Source: JAFEDN01 sp963832945
GTDB taxonomy: Bacteria; Pseudomonadota; Gammaproteobacteria; Coxiellales; Coxiellaceae
NCBI GenBank assembly: GCA_963832945.1
Contig: CAWHVV010000010.1
Coordinates: 310,001 to 374,000, forward strand
Reading direction: 5' to 3'
DNA: 64,000 nt
Made by a program: the position numbers and the translations under genes
Shown here: piece by piece, positions 9,201-17,854 of the stretch
Layout: the number at the start of each line of letters is the position of its first letter
Position numbering within the stretch: position 1 is the first letter of the stretch
The notes under the pieces: model-generated
What the model was told of the DNA's origin: nothing
Database searches by the model: none
The model's input: only the letters and a program-made list of their open reading frames with translations

Positions 9201-11603
9201 ATGCTGAAATTCATCCACATACTAAAACAGATTAAACCACTCGCGATATCCCTCGCGCTGATTGAAACCGTACGCACAACCGCTGAGGCTTCGCAGATCG
9301 ACCCGGAAATCATTTTACAACGGCCCTCGCCGGAAAAAGCGGTGCCCGGCTATCGGCGCCCACTGTCGACTTTTCACCAGGCTATCCTGAACCCGACAAT
9401 GATGCATTTGCCGGAACAACGATCCTTGTTACTGACGCAATTAGAAATCCTGCTGAAAGAATGGTGTGAGCTGGAAATTCTGCGAGCAGAGGAATTGCCG
9501 TTCGCAGAAATAATCGTTGACAACACCGCGTTTAATGAGCAAATCTCAGTGTCAGACTCGCCGAAGTCTGAATTTCAGGAAATAAAAGATCAGAAGCAGG
9601 AGAACACTGCGATTCTCTTCCACGAATTGCGCAACCTGCTCAATGGCATTTTGGGAAACGCCAGTCCGATACACGCCAGTGTGGGAAGTATGCTGAAAGG
9701 CATCGAAAAAAATCGGGAAGCCAAGGATATGCAGCTGAATTTGTTCATTCTTGGGCAATCTCTGCAACAAATTAACAAAAAGCTGGACTCTATTATTTAC
9801 TGCAGCAGGGAACAATTAGTTCTTCTGAATAACTTCCTCGACTGGAGTAAACTTCAACAAACAGAAGTAAAACTGGAATCAAAAACATTTGCATTGTTGA
9901 ATAGTGTCGTCAATCCTCTCATTGATGTTTTTTCAGCGCTTAGCGAAGAAAAAGACATTCTGTTTTTAACCTCGCTGCCATCAAAAGATGAATGGGTCAA
10001 GGGAGACTCTCACCGAATCACGCAGATCCTGACTAATGTACTGTCCAACGCCATTAAATTCGCTGCGCCTATCTCCGAAAAAACGGGGAAGGTTGAATTG
10101 TCTTTAGCAGTGAAAACAACGGAACAGTCACATCAACTGCATTTTAAAATAAGAAATTCCTGCAAGGGTCTTAACCCCGAGCAGATTTCAAAATTATTCA
10201 CACCGTATACGCAAAGTGATTCCAGTGTTGCCCGGATTTATGGCGGCACCGGACTTGGCCTGATCGTCAGTAAGCAATTACTGGCATTGATGCAGGGAAA
10301 AATTATTTGCACTTCTCTGGAAAAGCAATGGGTGGAATTCGCTATCGAGCTGACCCTGCCGGCAGCCCAGAAACCGGTCCTGAATAAAAATAAACGGAAG
10401 AGGCAACTCCCAGCCCTGAACATCATGCCGGCACTCAATGCCGGGGTGCTTCTGGTTGAAGACAACCGGATTAATCAGGAAGTCGTTACCGCCATGCTGG
10501 AAAAATTTGGTTGCAAAGTCGATGTGGCTGATAATGGTGAGCAGGCGCTTATTCTCTATTCCAAAGGCAGCCATGATCTGATTTTAATGGATATCCATAT
10601 GCCGGGAATGGATGGCATGGAAGCCACTCGGGCCATTCGTAATATTGAAAAACAAAGGTCGGGACCGCGCGTTCCCATCATCGGCCTGTCAGGGGATGCT
10701 TTTCTGGAACAACAAATGCGGGCCCATGCAGCCGGCATGGATGATTATTTATCAAAGCCAATCTTGAAAGAGGAATTGCATAAAAAAATAGCCCGCTATT
10801 ACCACCGCACTCCTCTGGAACAGAATTCACCTCACCGATCGCCTCAATCACAGGAGGAACAAAAATCCGGAAGATCATCACCGGGCACAGCGCTGTTCAT
10901 GGCGCGGCGGTTAACGCCGATCAGAAATTCCATTCCTACTCTACCGGCCAGTACTCTATTGGATTCAAAGCAGGACGGTGAATTGACGCCCGTGATCGAT
11001 TCGGGTTCCAAAATCGAGTTGTCACGCATACCGCTGCACACTAACGTGGGCGCCGAGGAGCTTAAAACTTTTAATCCGCCAGTCGGCTTCCACAAACGCG
11101 CGGGATTTATGAACCGGTTACAGCGTAGCTCCCTGTCAGCTCCGTTACTGGGTGACCAGAACCCGCCAACGCGAAAATCTTCTACTTCCGATCTCCGTCT
11201 GTTCAATCCGCTGGTTACCCAAAATATGGAAACCAAAGAAACTCCCATCCAGGAAGCGCGGATGATACTGCAATCTATCGATAATGCTTTTCGAAATGCT
11301 TTGATGAGTGAAGATCCCCATTTAACGAGGTCAAAAGAAATTCAGGAGAGTATCAGGAATTTATCACGGTGTTACCGCCTGGCGCCGCTGAGGCAACGAT
11401 TATTGATCGCCACCACCGCTTTGGGATGCTGGCAATCCTTACGGAACCAGGTAGCGGAAAAAATGTTGCGCGGCGCTGTAGAACCCTCGATATTGCAATT
11501 AGCGGATTTTAATTTAGACGCCTGGAAACGCCAGACGACGTTATTGGAGCAGGATGATCTGTTAATCGAACCCAAGCGACCCCTTTGCTGCGTAATATCT
11601 TAA
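9201..11603 (+). CDS. Hybrid histidine kinase with receiver and CaaX-like C-terminus
   Basis: 800 residues. Residues 1-130 match nothing I know. The H-box is FHELRNLLNGIL (about 147). HATPase_c follows with QILTNVLSNAIKFA (N-box) and YGGTGLGLIVSKQLL. A receiver at about 413-535 has LLVEDNRINQEV, LILMDIHMPGMDGM and LSKPI. A 260-residue tail is low in recognisable domains, with basic and Ser/Pro-rich parts and a final helical region (about 690-780). The last ten residues are PKRPLCCVIS: CVIS fits a CaaX prenylation box with a preceding Cys and basic residues. ATG 9201 has no strong ribosome site. A TATAAT sits at 9163-9168 but has no good -35. Confidence 0.85.
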   Translation: MLKFIHILKQIKPLAISLALIETVRTTAEASQIDPEIILQRPSPEKAVPGYRRPLSTFHQAILNPTMMHLPEQRSLLLTQLEILLKEWCELEILRAEELPFAEIIVDNTAFNEQISVSDSPKSEFQEIKDQKQENTAILFHELRNLLNGILGNASPIHASVGSMLKGIEKNREAKDMQLNLFILGQSLQQINKKLDSIIYCSREQLVLLNNFLDWSKLQQTEVKLESKTFALLNSVVNPLIDVFSALSEEKDILFLTSLPSKDEWVKGDSHRITQILTNVLSNAIKFAAPISEKTGKVELSLAVKTTEQSHQLHFKIRNSCKGLNPEQISKLFTPYTQSDSSVARIYGGTGLGLIVSKQLLALMQGKIICTSLEKQWVEFAIELTLPAAQKPVLNKNKRKRQLPALNIMPALNAGVLLVEDNRINQEVVTAMLEKFGCKVDVADNGEQALILYSKGSHDLILMDIHMPGMDGMEATRAIRNIEKQRSGPRVPIIGLSGDAFLEQQMRAHAAGMDDYLSKPILKEELHKKIARYYHRTPLEQNSPHRSPQSQEEQKSGRSSPGTALFMARRLTPIRNSIPTLPASTLLDSKQDGELTPVIDSGSKIELSRIPLHTNVGAEELKTFNPPVGFHKRAGFMNRLQRSSLSAPLLGDQNPPTRKSSTSDLRLFNPLVTQNMETKETPIQEARMILQSIDNAFRNALMSEDPHLTRSKEIQESIRNLSRCYRLAPLRQRLLIATTALGCWQSLRNQVAEKMLRGAVEPSILQLADFNLDAWKRQTTLLEQDDLLIEPKRPLCCVIS

Positions 11604-11604
11604 G

Positions 11605-11682
11605 GTAACTACTAGCACCCTGTAGATGGGAACGGTCAATTTTGCCCGTTCTGCGTTTGCCTGTTTAGGCGCGAGTAGTTAC
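11605..11682. repeat. 78-bp element with 9-bp terminal inverted repeats
   Basis: GTAACTACT at 11605-11613 is mirrored by AGTAGTTAC at 11674-11682, and a smaller AACGG/CCGTT stem lies inside. It sits 1 bp after the stop codon of the 800-residue kinase, in the convergent gap to the next gene, so it could end transcription. A one-ended match (GTAACTACTCGTACCC) occurs at 59066 after another gene, which hints at a repeat family. No U-tract follows, so a standard terminator is doubtful. Confidence 0.4.
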
Positions 11683-11734
11683 ATCTTAAGTTTGAATGAA
11701 TTTTCTATCGCAATCACGTGTTAATATCGAAAAT

Positions 11735-12934
11735 TCATGTTGGCATTACAAAAGTTTGATGATTTTTTTCATTACCGTGCAGGACCGGCGACTGAGAAGT
11801 CACTTTCATAACGCCTAAAATGGGCAATAACTGAAAAACTTCGGATATTATCTTCGTGTGGCTCGGCTGAGGACTGCAGGGAGGAGAATCTAATTCTTCA
11901 CCCGTCGGAGAAGGCACTTCTTTAGAGGAATGTTTTTTAATCAGACGATAAATATCCGTATTGCGATAAGGTTTGGATAAAAAATCATTCATGCCGGCAT
12001 CGCGGGCTTTTTCTTTATTTTCCGGAGTGGCGGCGTTAGCAGTCAGAGTAATAATGGGAGTCGACGGTGAAAAAGATTTATATTCCATGTTACGCATTTC
12101 TCTGGCGGCTTCATAACCATCCATGACTGGCATTTGTAAGTCCATAAACACCAGATCGTATTTTCCCGGAGAAAATAATGACACTCCTTCCATGCCATTA
12201 TTAGCGACATCGACGATGTAATTCCTTTTTTTGAGTATTTTCAGAAGGAGTTTTTGATTAATCAGATTGTCTTCAACGATTAATAATTTAATTTTCACAT
12301 CTGGCGGCGCAGATGTGGAAGTGGTTTCGTTATTTTTCAGTGATGTCAGATCCTGAGTCGGTATCAATTGGGTAAGATCATTCAAATAGCTTTTCATTCT
12401 GTCAAGGTCGGCATCCAGTTGATGAATCAGTTTATTGAATTGATCCGGCATATTTGCTAAATCTGTCTTCATAAAAGTATCGTGAACCTGTTGTAAATCA
12501 GCCACAGGTTTTTCGAGTTCTCTCATTAACAAAATAGCCTGAGTAGAAATATCCATAAAAATTTTCTCTTCCCGAACATTCTGACGGCAATCCGCGGGTT
12601 GACCCGTTTTAATAAAGGTAGTTAAACGTTGCAGGCTGCTATCGATATAACTGAGATAAGTTTTGAAATGAGTTATTTTGATGACTAAATCTTTCTGTTT
12701 TAACACTCTGCGCAGCCGCGTGGCAATTTCCCGCAAACGGTTCGTGGATTCATACAGGGTATGCAAAGGTGTGCCTAACTCATGAGAAACAATATCCAAC
12801 ACCGACGAATCTTTGAGTGGTGAAATTTTTTGGCCTACCGGCTCCTCCCGTGAAAAAAAACTGAGGGATATATTCCGTTTCCTGGGCTGCGCATCCGTGG
12901 TATGAGTTTGGATATTGAGAGAATCGGATAACAT
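11735..12934 (-). CDS. HisKA-receiver protein lacking the ATPase domain
   Basis: 399 residues; ATG preceded by AGGAG at ideal spacing. An H-box DIVSHELGTPLHTLYE (about 47-62) begins a helical dimerisation domain. A receiver follows at about 212-335 with LLIVEDNLINQK, LVFMDLQMPVMDGYEA, TLTANA and LSKPYR. Between them lie only about 90 helical residues, with no N, G1 or G2 box, so the protein cannot autophosphorylate alone. It may be trans-phosphorylated by a neighbouring kinase, or act as a phosphate sink or relay. The 60-residue tail is Ser/Pro-rich and unrecognised. Confidence 0.8.
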   Translation of the reverse strand: MLSDSLNIQTHTTDAQPRKRNISLSFFSREEPVGQKISPLKDSSVLDIVSHELGTPLHTLYESTNRLREIATRLRRVLKQKDLVIKITHFKTYLSYIDSSLQRLTTFIKTGQPADCRQNVREEKIFMDISTQAILLMRELEKPVADLQQVHDTFMKTDLANMPDQFNKLIHQLDADLDRMKSYLNDLTQLIPTQDLTSLKNNETTSTSAPPDVKIKLLIVEDNLINQKLLLKILKKRNYIVDVANNGMEGVSLFSPGKYDLVFMDLQMPVMDGYEAAREMRNMEYKSFSPSTPIITLTANAATPENKEKARDAGMNDFLSKPYRNTDIYRLIKKHSSKEVPSPTGEELDSPPCSPQPSHTKIISEVFQLLPILGVMKVTSQSPVLHGNEKNHQTFVMPT

Positions 12935-13027
12935 AAAATCTCCTGAATCAATGACCGATGAAAAACCTTATAAAAAATTCTAATGAAAAGGAGAATAAAA
13001 AAATATTCGGATTTTTCCAGGTCAATG

Positions 13028-13385
13028 TCAGGGTAAACCCTTATAGCACGCGATGACTATATCATTGCAGATGGGGGGCCAGATAGTATTCATCGTCGCT
13101 GTCGTCGTCAGGCTCATTAATGGGGGGAGTAATGGCCGATGGTAATTAGCCTCATTCGTGTAAAGGCCTGACCCTCGGATGGACGGGGGGAGCGGATGTA
13201 ATACTGCGAAAACTCCGGGAGCGGCCAAGGCACAGAGCGCGGTGATAATGCTTGTCAGCGGCAGGTTTTTGTCACTGATAAAATAGAAAAAACCAAATAC
13301 GGCAGCCAGCAGACCCAGAGTTCGAAAAACAGAAGCCACCCTACCCCCCAGTTTTGATAGCCTTGTTGACATCAAGAATTCTCAT
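13028..13385 (-). pseudogene. Internally deleted paralogue of the membrane-protein gene at 1-1054
   Basis: The start region (ATGAGAATT, revcomp of 13377-13385) matches that of the gene at 1054. The sequence then jumps straight to the equivalent of its codon about 265 (TGTCAACAAGGCTATCAAAA), so roughly 790 bp are missing. Read from the original ATG, the frame stops after 14 codons. A shifted 115-codon frame from 13375 stays open and keeps the homologous stretch VASVFRTLGLLAAVFGFFYF, with no homology in its last 35 or so residues. A dead remnant is most likely, although a short hydrophobic peptide could still be made. Confidence 0.7.
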
Positions 13386-13462
13386 AATACAAGCTCCCTG
13401 GCTCCCTGTTTTTAAATTTTTAACACTCTAACACAACTATGTTACAATTTGATGACTAAATT

Positions 13463-13972
13463 ATGGTAAGAATATTGGGAATTGACCCAGGATCGGTCCG
13501 CACCGGTTATGGGGTGATTGAAATCAGCGGTGCAGCGCAATTTAGCTGTTTAACTCATGGATATATCTCCGCACGCGCTGGAGATATGAGCCAGCGGCTA
13601 TTGCACATTCATCAGGAACTACTGACTATTATCCAGACCCATCAACCGCATGAAGCGGCTATTGAACAGGTTTTCATGAACCAGAATGCGCAAACCGCTT
13701 TAAAGCTGGGTCAAGCACGGGGGGTGGCGCTGGTAGCAGCGGCCAGCTATGCTTTGCCGATGGCGGAATACAGCCCGCGAAAAATTAAACAATCCGTGGT
13801 CGGATACGGCGCGGCGGCAAAAACCCAGGTGCAACACATGATTAAAGTCCTGCTAAAGATGTCTGAATCTCCCCAGGCCGATGCCGCTGACGCTTTGGCC
13901 ATCGCTCTCTGCCATTGCTATCACCGCCAATATTCTCTTAAACTGGCTAAAAAAATGCGTGAGATAAGCTAA
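13463..13972 (+). CDS. ruvC: RuvC Holliday junction resolvase
   Basis: 169 residues, usual length. It is a dimeric endonuclease that cuts Holliday junctions bound by RuvAB. The RNase H-like fold is visible with the catalytic acids in place: Asp in GIDPGSVRTGYG, Glu in AAIEQVF, and the Asp pair in QADAADALAIALCH. ATG is followed by VRILGID. It heads the ruvC-ruvA-ruvB cluster, 1 bp before ruvA. The divergent membrane-protein remnant shares its upstream region. Its 5' 144 bp plus leader are duplicated at 1107-1280. Confidence 0.97.
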   Translation: MVRILGIDPGSVRTGYGVIEISGAAQFSCLTHGYISARAGDMSQRLLHIHQELLTIIQTHQPHEAAIEQVFMNQNAQTALKLGQARGVALVAAASYALPMAEYSPRKIKQSVVGYGAAAKTQVQHMIKVLLKMSESPQADAADALAIALCHCYHRQYSLKLAKKMREIS

Positions 13973-13973
13973 A

Positions 13974-14567
13974 ATGATTGGATGTTTGCGTGGAATCATC
14001 ATTGAAAAACAGCCGCCTCTGGTGGTGGTAGACGTCAACGGCGTCGGTTATGAAGTTTATTCGCCGATGAGTACTTTTTACCACTTACCGGACTTGCAGC
14101 ATACCGTCACTTTACTCACCCATCTGATAGTTCGCGAAGACGCGCAACTGCTGTACGGTTTTTCTCAACGCCAGGAACGGAATTTATTTCGCGCTCTGAT
14201 TAAGGTCAATGGCGTCGGGCCAAAACTGGCGCTGGCTATTCTTTCCGGAATCACCACGCACGAATTCGTGCAGTGCGTGCGGGAGAATGACATTTCCCGT
14301 TTGGTAAATATTCCCGGGATTGGCAAGAAAACCGCCGAACGCCTGGTGATTGAAACACGTGACGCGCTGGCGGACTGGACGTCAGCTACGGCTCCCCCGC
14401 TCGCTCCTGAACAGCAGTATATTCAGGACGCCATCAGTGCACTGACGACGCTGGGATATAAACCCGCCGACGCGCAACGCGCCATCAAACAGGTGCAACA
14501 ACAGGGCGGCAACAGTGAAGAGTTGATCCGTCTGGCTTTACAACGGGTAGTGAGAAGCGGTTCATGA
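13974..14567 (+). CDS. ruvA: Holliday junction DNA helicase subunit RuvA
   Basis: 197 residues. RuvA tetramers bind the four-way junction and load RuvB rings. The OB-fold N-terminus (MIGCLRGIIIEKQPPLVVVD), the helix-hairpin-helix pair (VNGVGPKLALAILSG and IPGIGKKTAERLVIE) and the C-terminal RuvB-binding three-helix domain (DAISALTTLGYKPADAQ) are all present. It overlaps ruvB by 4 bp (ATGA), which suggests translational coupling. Nothing unusual. Confidence 0.97.
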   Translation: MIGCLRGIIIEKQPPLVVVDVNGVGYEVYSPMSTFYHLPDLQHTVTLLTHLIVREDAQLLYGFSQRQERNLFRALIKVNGVGPKLALAILSGITTHEFVQCVRENDISRLVNIPGIGKKTAERLVIETRDALADWTSATAPPLAPEQQYIQDAISALTTLGYKPADAQRAIKQVQQQGGNSEELIRLALQRVVRSGS

Positions 14568-15568
14568 ACGAAAGATTAATCGATGGCGCGTTAAAAAATG
14601 ATGAAAAAGTAATTGAAAATTCCATCCGCCCACGCCGGTTGCGGGATTATATTGGTCAGGCAGCGGCGCGGGGGCAAATGGAAATTTTCATTCAGGCCGC
14701 CAGAGCCCGGCGGGAAGCTTTGGACCATGTATTAATTTTCGGCCCGCCCGGTTTGGGAAAAACGACTCTGGCGCATATTATCGCTAACGAAATGGGTGCG
14801 GGGTTCAAGCAGACTTCCGGGCCGGTGCTGGATAAGGCGGGAGATTTAGCCGCTTTACTCACCAATCTGGAGCCGAACGATGTTCTGTTTATCGATGAAA
14901 TCCATCGGTTAAATCCTGTGATTGAAGAAGTGTTATACCCCGCGATGGAGGACTATCAACTCGATATTATGATCGGCGAAGGACCCGCTGCCCGCTCAAT
15001 CAAGCTGGATTTACCGCCGTTTACTTTGGTGGGCGCCACCACGCGGGCGGGTTTGCTGACTTCGCCGCTGCGCGACCGGTTCGGCATCATTCAGCGCCTG
15101 GAATTTTATTCCACCGCGGAACTGACGCAGATCGTTTCGCGTTCGGCTCAGATACTGCATTTAAACATTGAACACACGGGTGCGGAAGAAATTGCCCGGC
15201 GTTCCCGTGGTACGCCACGAATTGCGAACCGTTTGCTGAGACGTGTGCGCGATTATGCGCAGGTAAAGTCGGATGGCGTCATATCTCCCGGCATCTCAGA
15301 GGAGGCGCTGGATATGCTGCAGGTGGACAAACTGGGTTTTGACGCGATGGACCGCAAATTTCTGCAAATTTTAATCGAAAAATTTCAGGGCGGCCCCGTC
15401 GGCATTGAAAGTCTGGCTGCCGCGATAGGCGAAGACCGCGGCACTCTGGAAGACGTTCTGGAACCCTATTTGATTCAGGAAGGATATATTATCCGCACTC
15501 CACGCGGCCGGGTCGCCGCGGCGAGCGCTTATCAGCATTTTGGTTTGGAATATACTCAAGAGCAATGA
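14564..15568 (+). CDS. ruvB: Holliday junction branch migration ATPase RuvB
   Basis: 334 residues, typical. AAA+ motor that drives branch migration with RuvA. Walker A GPPGLGKTTLAH, Walker B VLFIDEIHRLNP, sensor 1 TLVGATTRAG, arginine finger region SPLRDRFG and the C-terminal winged helix (GIESLAAAIGEDRGTLEDV) are all seen. Its 3' end overlaps the 3' end of the convergent MFS gene by 13 bp. Confidence 0.97.
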   Translation: MNERLIDGALKNDEKVIENSIRPRRLRDYIGQAAARGQMEIFIQAARARREALDHVLIFGPPGLGKTTLAHIIANEMGAGFKQTSGPVLDKAGDLAALLTNLEPNDVLFIDEIHRLNPVIEEVLYPAMEDYQLDIMIGEGPAARSIKLDLPPFTLVGATTRAGLLTSPLRDRFGIIQRLEFYSTAELTQIVSRSAQILHLNIEHTGAEEIARRSRGTPRIANRLLRRVRDYAQVKSDGVISPGISEEALDMLQVDKLGFDAMDRKFLQILIEKFQGGPVGIESLAAAIGEDRGTLEDVLEPYLIQEGYIIRTPRGRVAAASAYQHFGLEYTQEQ

Positions 15569-16737
15569 TGCGAATTTTTAAAAAAATGAATACTTTTTAA
15601 AAGATTTGCGCTCAAAGTGAAAAATAAAATTAACCAGGCGAAAGAATGTAGTGTGTTGTTATAAAATAGAGTGGCAGAAACAATGCCCATAACCGCGGCC
15701 CAACCCATTAAAAAAGAAAACAGAGCTACGCGAATACCCATGGGCTGTTCTGTGGATTCTATACTTAATCGATTTAACGGAGCTAAAGACAGCCCACAGC
15801 CAAATTGAAAAATCATCAGGCTGATCACAATATAGGACAACCGGTTAGGCCAAATATAGGCGCAACAGACGGATATTATCGTTCCAGTTAATGCTATCGG
15901 TAAGCCAATTTTTAAAGTTCCTTCCAGACCTCGATAACGAATCAGTAATCTAATGACCACTGTTCCAACAATATAACTTCCCAGCACTAATATTTGAATA
16001 CTACCATACCATACCGGTGTGAGATGGAAATCCCGTATCACTAACAATGGCCCAATCGCCATCCAAACAATTGCGCTGGCGAATAGGAAACACAAAGTCC
16101 CTATATTAATTAAAAATTGTTGATTACCAATAACCTGCCGATAATCCCTAAACACTTTACTTAAATTGAATTTTAATCTTTTTTCCGGAGGTAAACTTTC
16201 CGGCATCCAATGATTTAACATCAAAATTAAAGTCGCCCCCCATATAGCGAGTATGATGAACAACCAACGCCAACTGCCAAATAATAATAAGATTCCGCCA
16301 AATAGTGGGCCCAATGCGGGAGATAAAACAGCTACCCCGCTCATCCAGGCCAATGTTTTCACAGCCTGTTTTGATTCTAAAAGTTCATGGATACTGGCAT
16401 AACCGGCGACGATAACAGCGCACACCACCATCCCTTGAAAAAATCTGGCGATGTACATCATCATGATATTTTCAGCCATCGCGCAAAAAACACTGGCAAC
16501 CACAAATACTATACCACTATACAAAAGGACCGGGCGTCGTCCAAAACTTTCAGAGATGGGGCCTAAAATTAATTGCAGGGAAATACTACCGATGAACCAA
16601 AGAGTCAAAGTCATTTGCGCCATGGAAGAAGAAATTTTTAAATCATTCATAATGCTCGGCAAAGCCGGCAAATAGATATCATTCGACAAGTAAGCAGCCA
16701 TTTCATAAAAAACTAACAATAATGGGTAGAAAAACAT
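15556..16737 (-). CDS. MFS drug-resistance transporter, Bcr/CflA type
   Basis: 393 residues with about 12 membrane segments. The N-terminal YLSNDIYLPALPSIMNDL is the Bcr/CflA signature (D-x-Y-LPA-P), and the MFS motif A region reads GPISESFGRRPVLLYSG. The family exports bicyclomycin, chloramphenicol or similar compounds by proton antiport; the substrate here is unknown. The 3' end overlaps that of ruvB. ATG 16737 has no clear ribosome site. Confidence 0.88.
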   Translation of the reverse strand: MFFYPLLLVFYEMAAYLSNDIYLPALPSIMNDLKISSSMAQMTLTLWFIGSISLQLILGPISESFGRRPVLLYSGIVFVVASVFCAMAENIMMMYIARFFQGMVVCAVIVAGYASIHELLESKQAVKTLAWMSGVAVLSPALGPLFGGILLLFGSWRWLFIILAIWGATLILMLNHWMPESLPPEKRLKFNLSKVFRDYRQVIGNQQFLINIGTLCFLFASAIVWMAIGPLLVIRDFHLTPVWYGSIQILVLGSYIVGTVVIRLLIRYRGLEGTLKIGLPIALTGTIISVCCAYIWPNRLSYIVISLMIFQFGCGLSLAPLNRLSIESTEQPMGIRVALFSFLMGWAAVMGIVSATLFYNNTLHSFAWLILFFTLSANLLKSIHFFKNSHHCS

Positions 16738-16769
16738 AGTATTTTTTTAACAAATTATTAATATGATGC

Positions 16770-17102
16770 CTATGATGCCAGAATTAATTGAATTTCATGG
16801 CATAAATTTTCGTAAGCCAGCCGGATCTTTTCGGAAGAATTTGAAGCACTTATTATTTTTTCTAACTCAGCAGCCGCGTTTTTTAAGCGGGGAGTGCCAC
16901 AGTAGCTGGCGCCGCCTTTAATATAGTGCGCAAGGTCATTCAATTGGGCATTATCTCCTTTGTAAAAGGCGGTTTTTAATTTCTGCAGGTCTTCGGGCAA
17001 TAATTTTACCAGATCATCGATCATCTTCCTGGCTGCTTCAACGTCGCCGTTTAGTATTTCGGCGCCTAACTTCAAATCAATGACGGGCGATTCATCTTTC
17101 AT
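16770..17102 (-). CDS. Histidine phosphotransfer (HPt) protein
   Basis: 110 residues from ATG 17102, which follows AGGA at 8 nt; an upstream frame to 17186 exists but lacks a ribosome site. A single four-helix HPt domain is seen, with the phosphorylatable His in LAHYIKGGASYCGTPRL and helix ELEKII after it. HPt proteins pass phosphate between receivers of hybrid kinases and response regulators. Several hybrid kinases lie within 17 kb, so it may serve one of them; this is inference. It is divergent from the toxin-antitoxin module. Confidence 0.85.
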   Translation of the reverse strand: MKDESPVIDLKLGAEILNGDVEAARKMIDDLVKLLPEDLQKLKTAFYKGDNAQLNDLAHYIKGGASYCGTPRLKNAAAELEKIISASNSSEKIRLAYENLCHEIQLILAS

Positions 17103-17179
17103 GCAACGATCCTGCGTTTTCCAAAAATATAAAGGTATTTTACTGAAAAATTTCTTCAAAGTCAGTAGATGCACAACTA

Positions 17180-17208
17180 TTGACACCAGACTGAATAAAG
17201 ACTATATT
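17180..17208 (+). promoter_or_regulatory. Sigma70 promoter of the Phd/ParE module
   Basis: TTGACA at 17180-17185, a 17-bp spacer and TATATT at 17203-17208, followed by GGAG and the antitoxin ATG at 17234. The short leader fits an autoregulated toxin-antitoxin promoter. No clear operator palindrome was identified. Confidence 0.7.
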
Positions 17209-17233
17209 TAGGTCTAATACACAGGAGAGTTCC

Positions 17234-17512
17234 ATGAAATTATCTCAACAAATTAAACCCATTAGTTATTTAAAAGCACACGCTGCGGAAATAATTAGGG
17301 ACTTACGTGAAAAAGGTGAACCATTAATAATTACTCAAAATGGCGAAGCTACCGTTATTCTGCAGGATATTGAAAGTTACGAACAGACGCAGCACTCACT
17401 GGCGCTATTGAAAATTTTAGCTTTAGGCAATCAACAGATAGAAGAAGGCCAAACTGAAAATGCTTCAGCAGTTATAAAGCGTTTACGCTCCCGCAAAAAG
17501 GCAACGGAATGA
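17234..17512 (+). CDS. Phd/YefM-family antitoxin
   Basis: 92 residues. The Phd/YefM fold is evident from ISYLKAHAAEIIRDLREKGE and PLIITQNGEATVILQDIESY. The charged C-terminus would wrap and neutralise the toxin, and the N-terminus would bind its own promoter. ATG follows CAGGAG. It overlaps the toxin gene by 4 bp (ATGA), the usual arrangement of type II modules. Confidence 0.92.
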   Translation: MKLSQQIKPISYLKAHAAEIIRDLREKGEPLIITQNGEATVILQDIESYEQTQHSLALLKILALGNQQIEEGQTENASAVIKRLRSRKKATE

Positions 17513-17805
17513 CCTATACCGTCATTTTAACGGCATACGCAGTACGCGATTTGGAAGGAATTTATGAATACATCGCTCTTAATGATCTTCCTGAAAAAGC
17601 CTTTAATAGTTTGAAAGAATTTCCCGATAAGGGATCTTATCCCAAAGAATTGTCGTATCTGGGCATCCGGGAATATCGGGAAATCTATTATAAACCCTAT
17701 CGCATCATTTATAAAATTAGTGAAAAAACAGTTTATATCTATCTGATCGCCGATGGCAGGCGAAATATGGAAACATTATTGCAAAATAGGATATTGGGCT
17801 TGTAA
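17509..17805 (+). CDS. ParE/RelE-superfamily toxin, apparently with an internal deletion
   Basis: 98 residues. It begins YTVILTAYAVRDLEGIYEYI and ends with the conserved core IREYREIYYKPYRIIYKI and YIYLIADGRRNMETLL of the ParE/RelE superfamily. Between LPEKA and FNSLKEFP it appears to lack about 9-10 residues of the second helix that relatives carry; this comes from remembered family sequences, not an alignment. The toxin may be weakened or inactive. It targets gyrase (ParE) or mRNA (RelE); which one cannot be told. Confidence 0.85.
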   Translation: MTYTVILTAYAVRDLEGIYEYIALNDLPEKAFNSLKEFPDKGSYPKELSYLGIREYREIYYKPYRIIYKISEKTVYIYLIADGRRNMETLLQNRILGL

Positions 17806-17854
17806 AAATTTGGGACATTGTAAGGGAAGCTCCATTTGCATTAAGGGGAACAAT

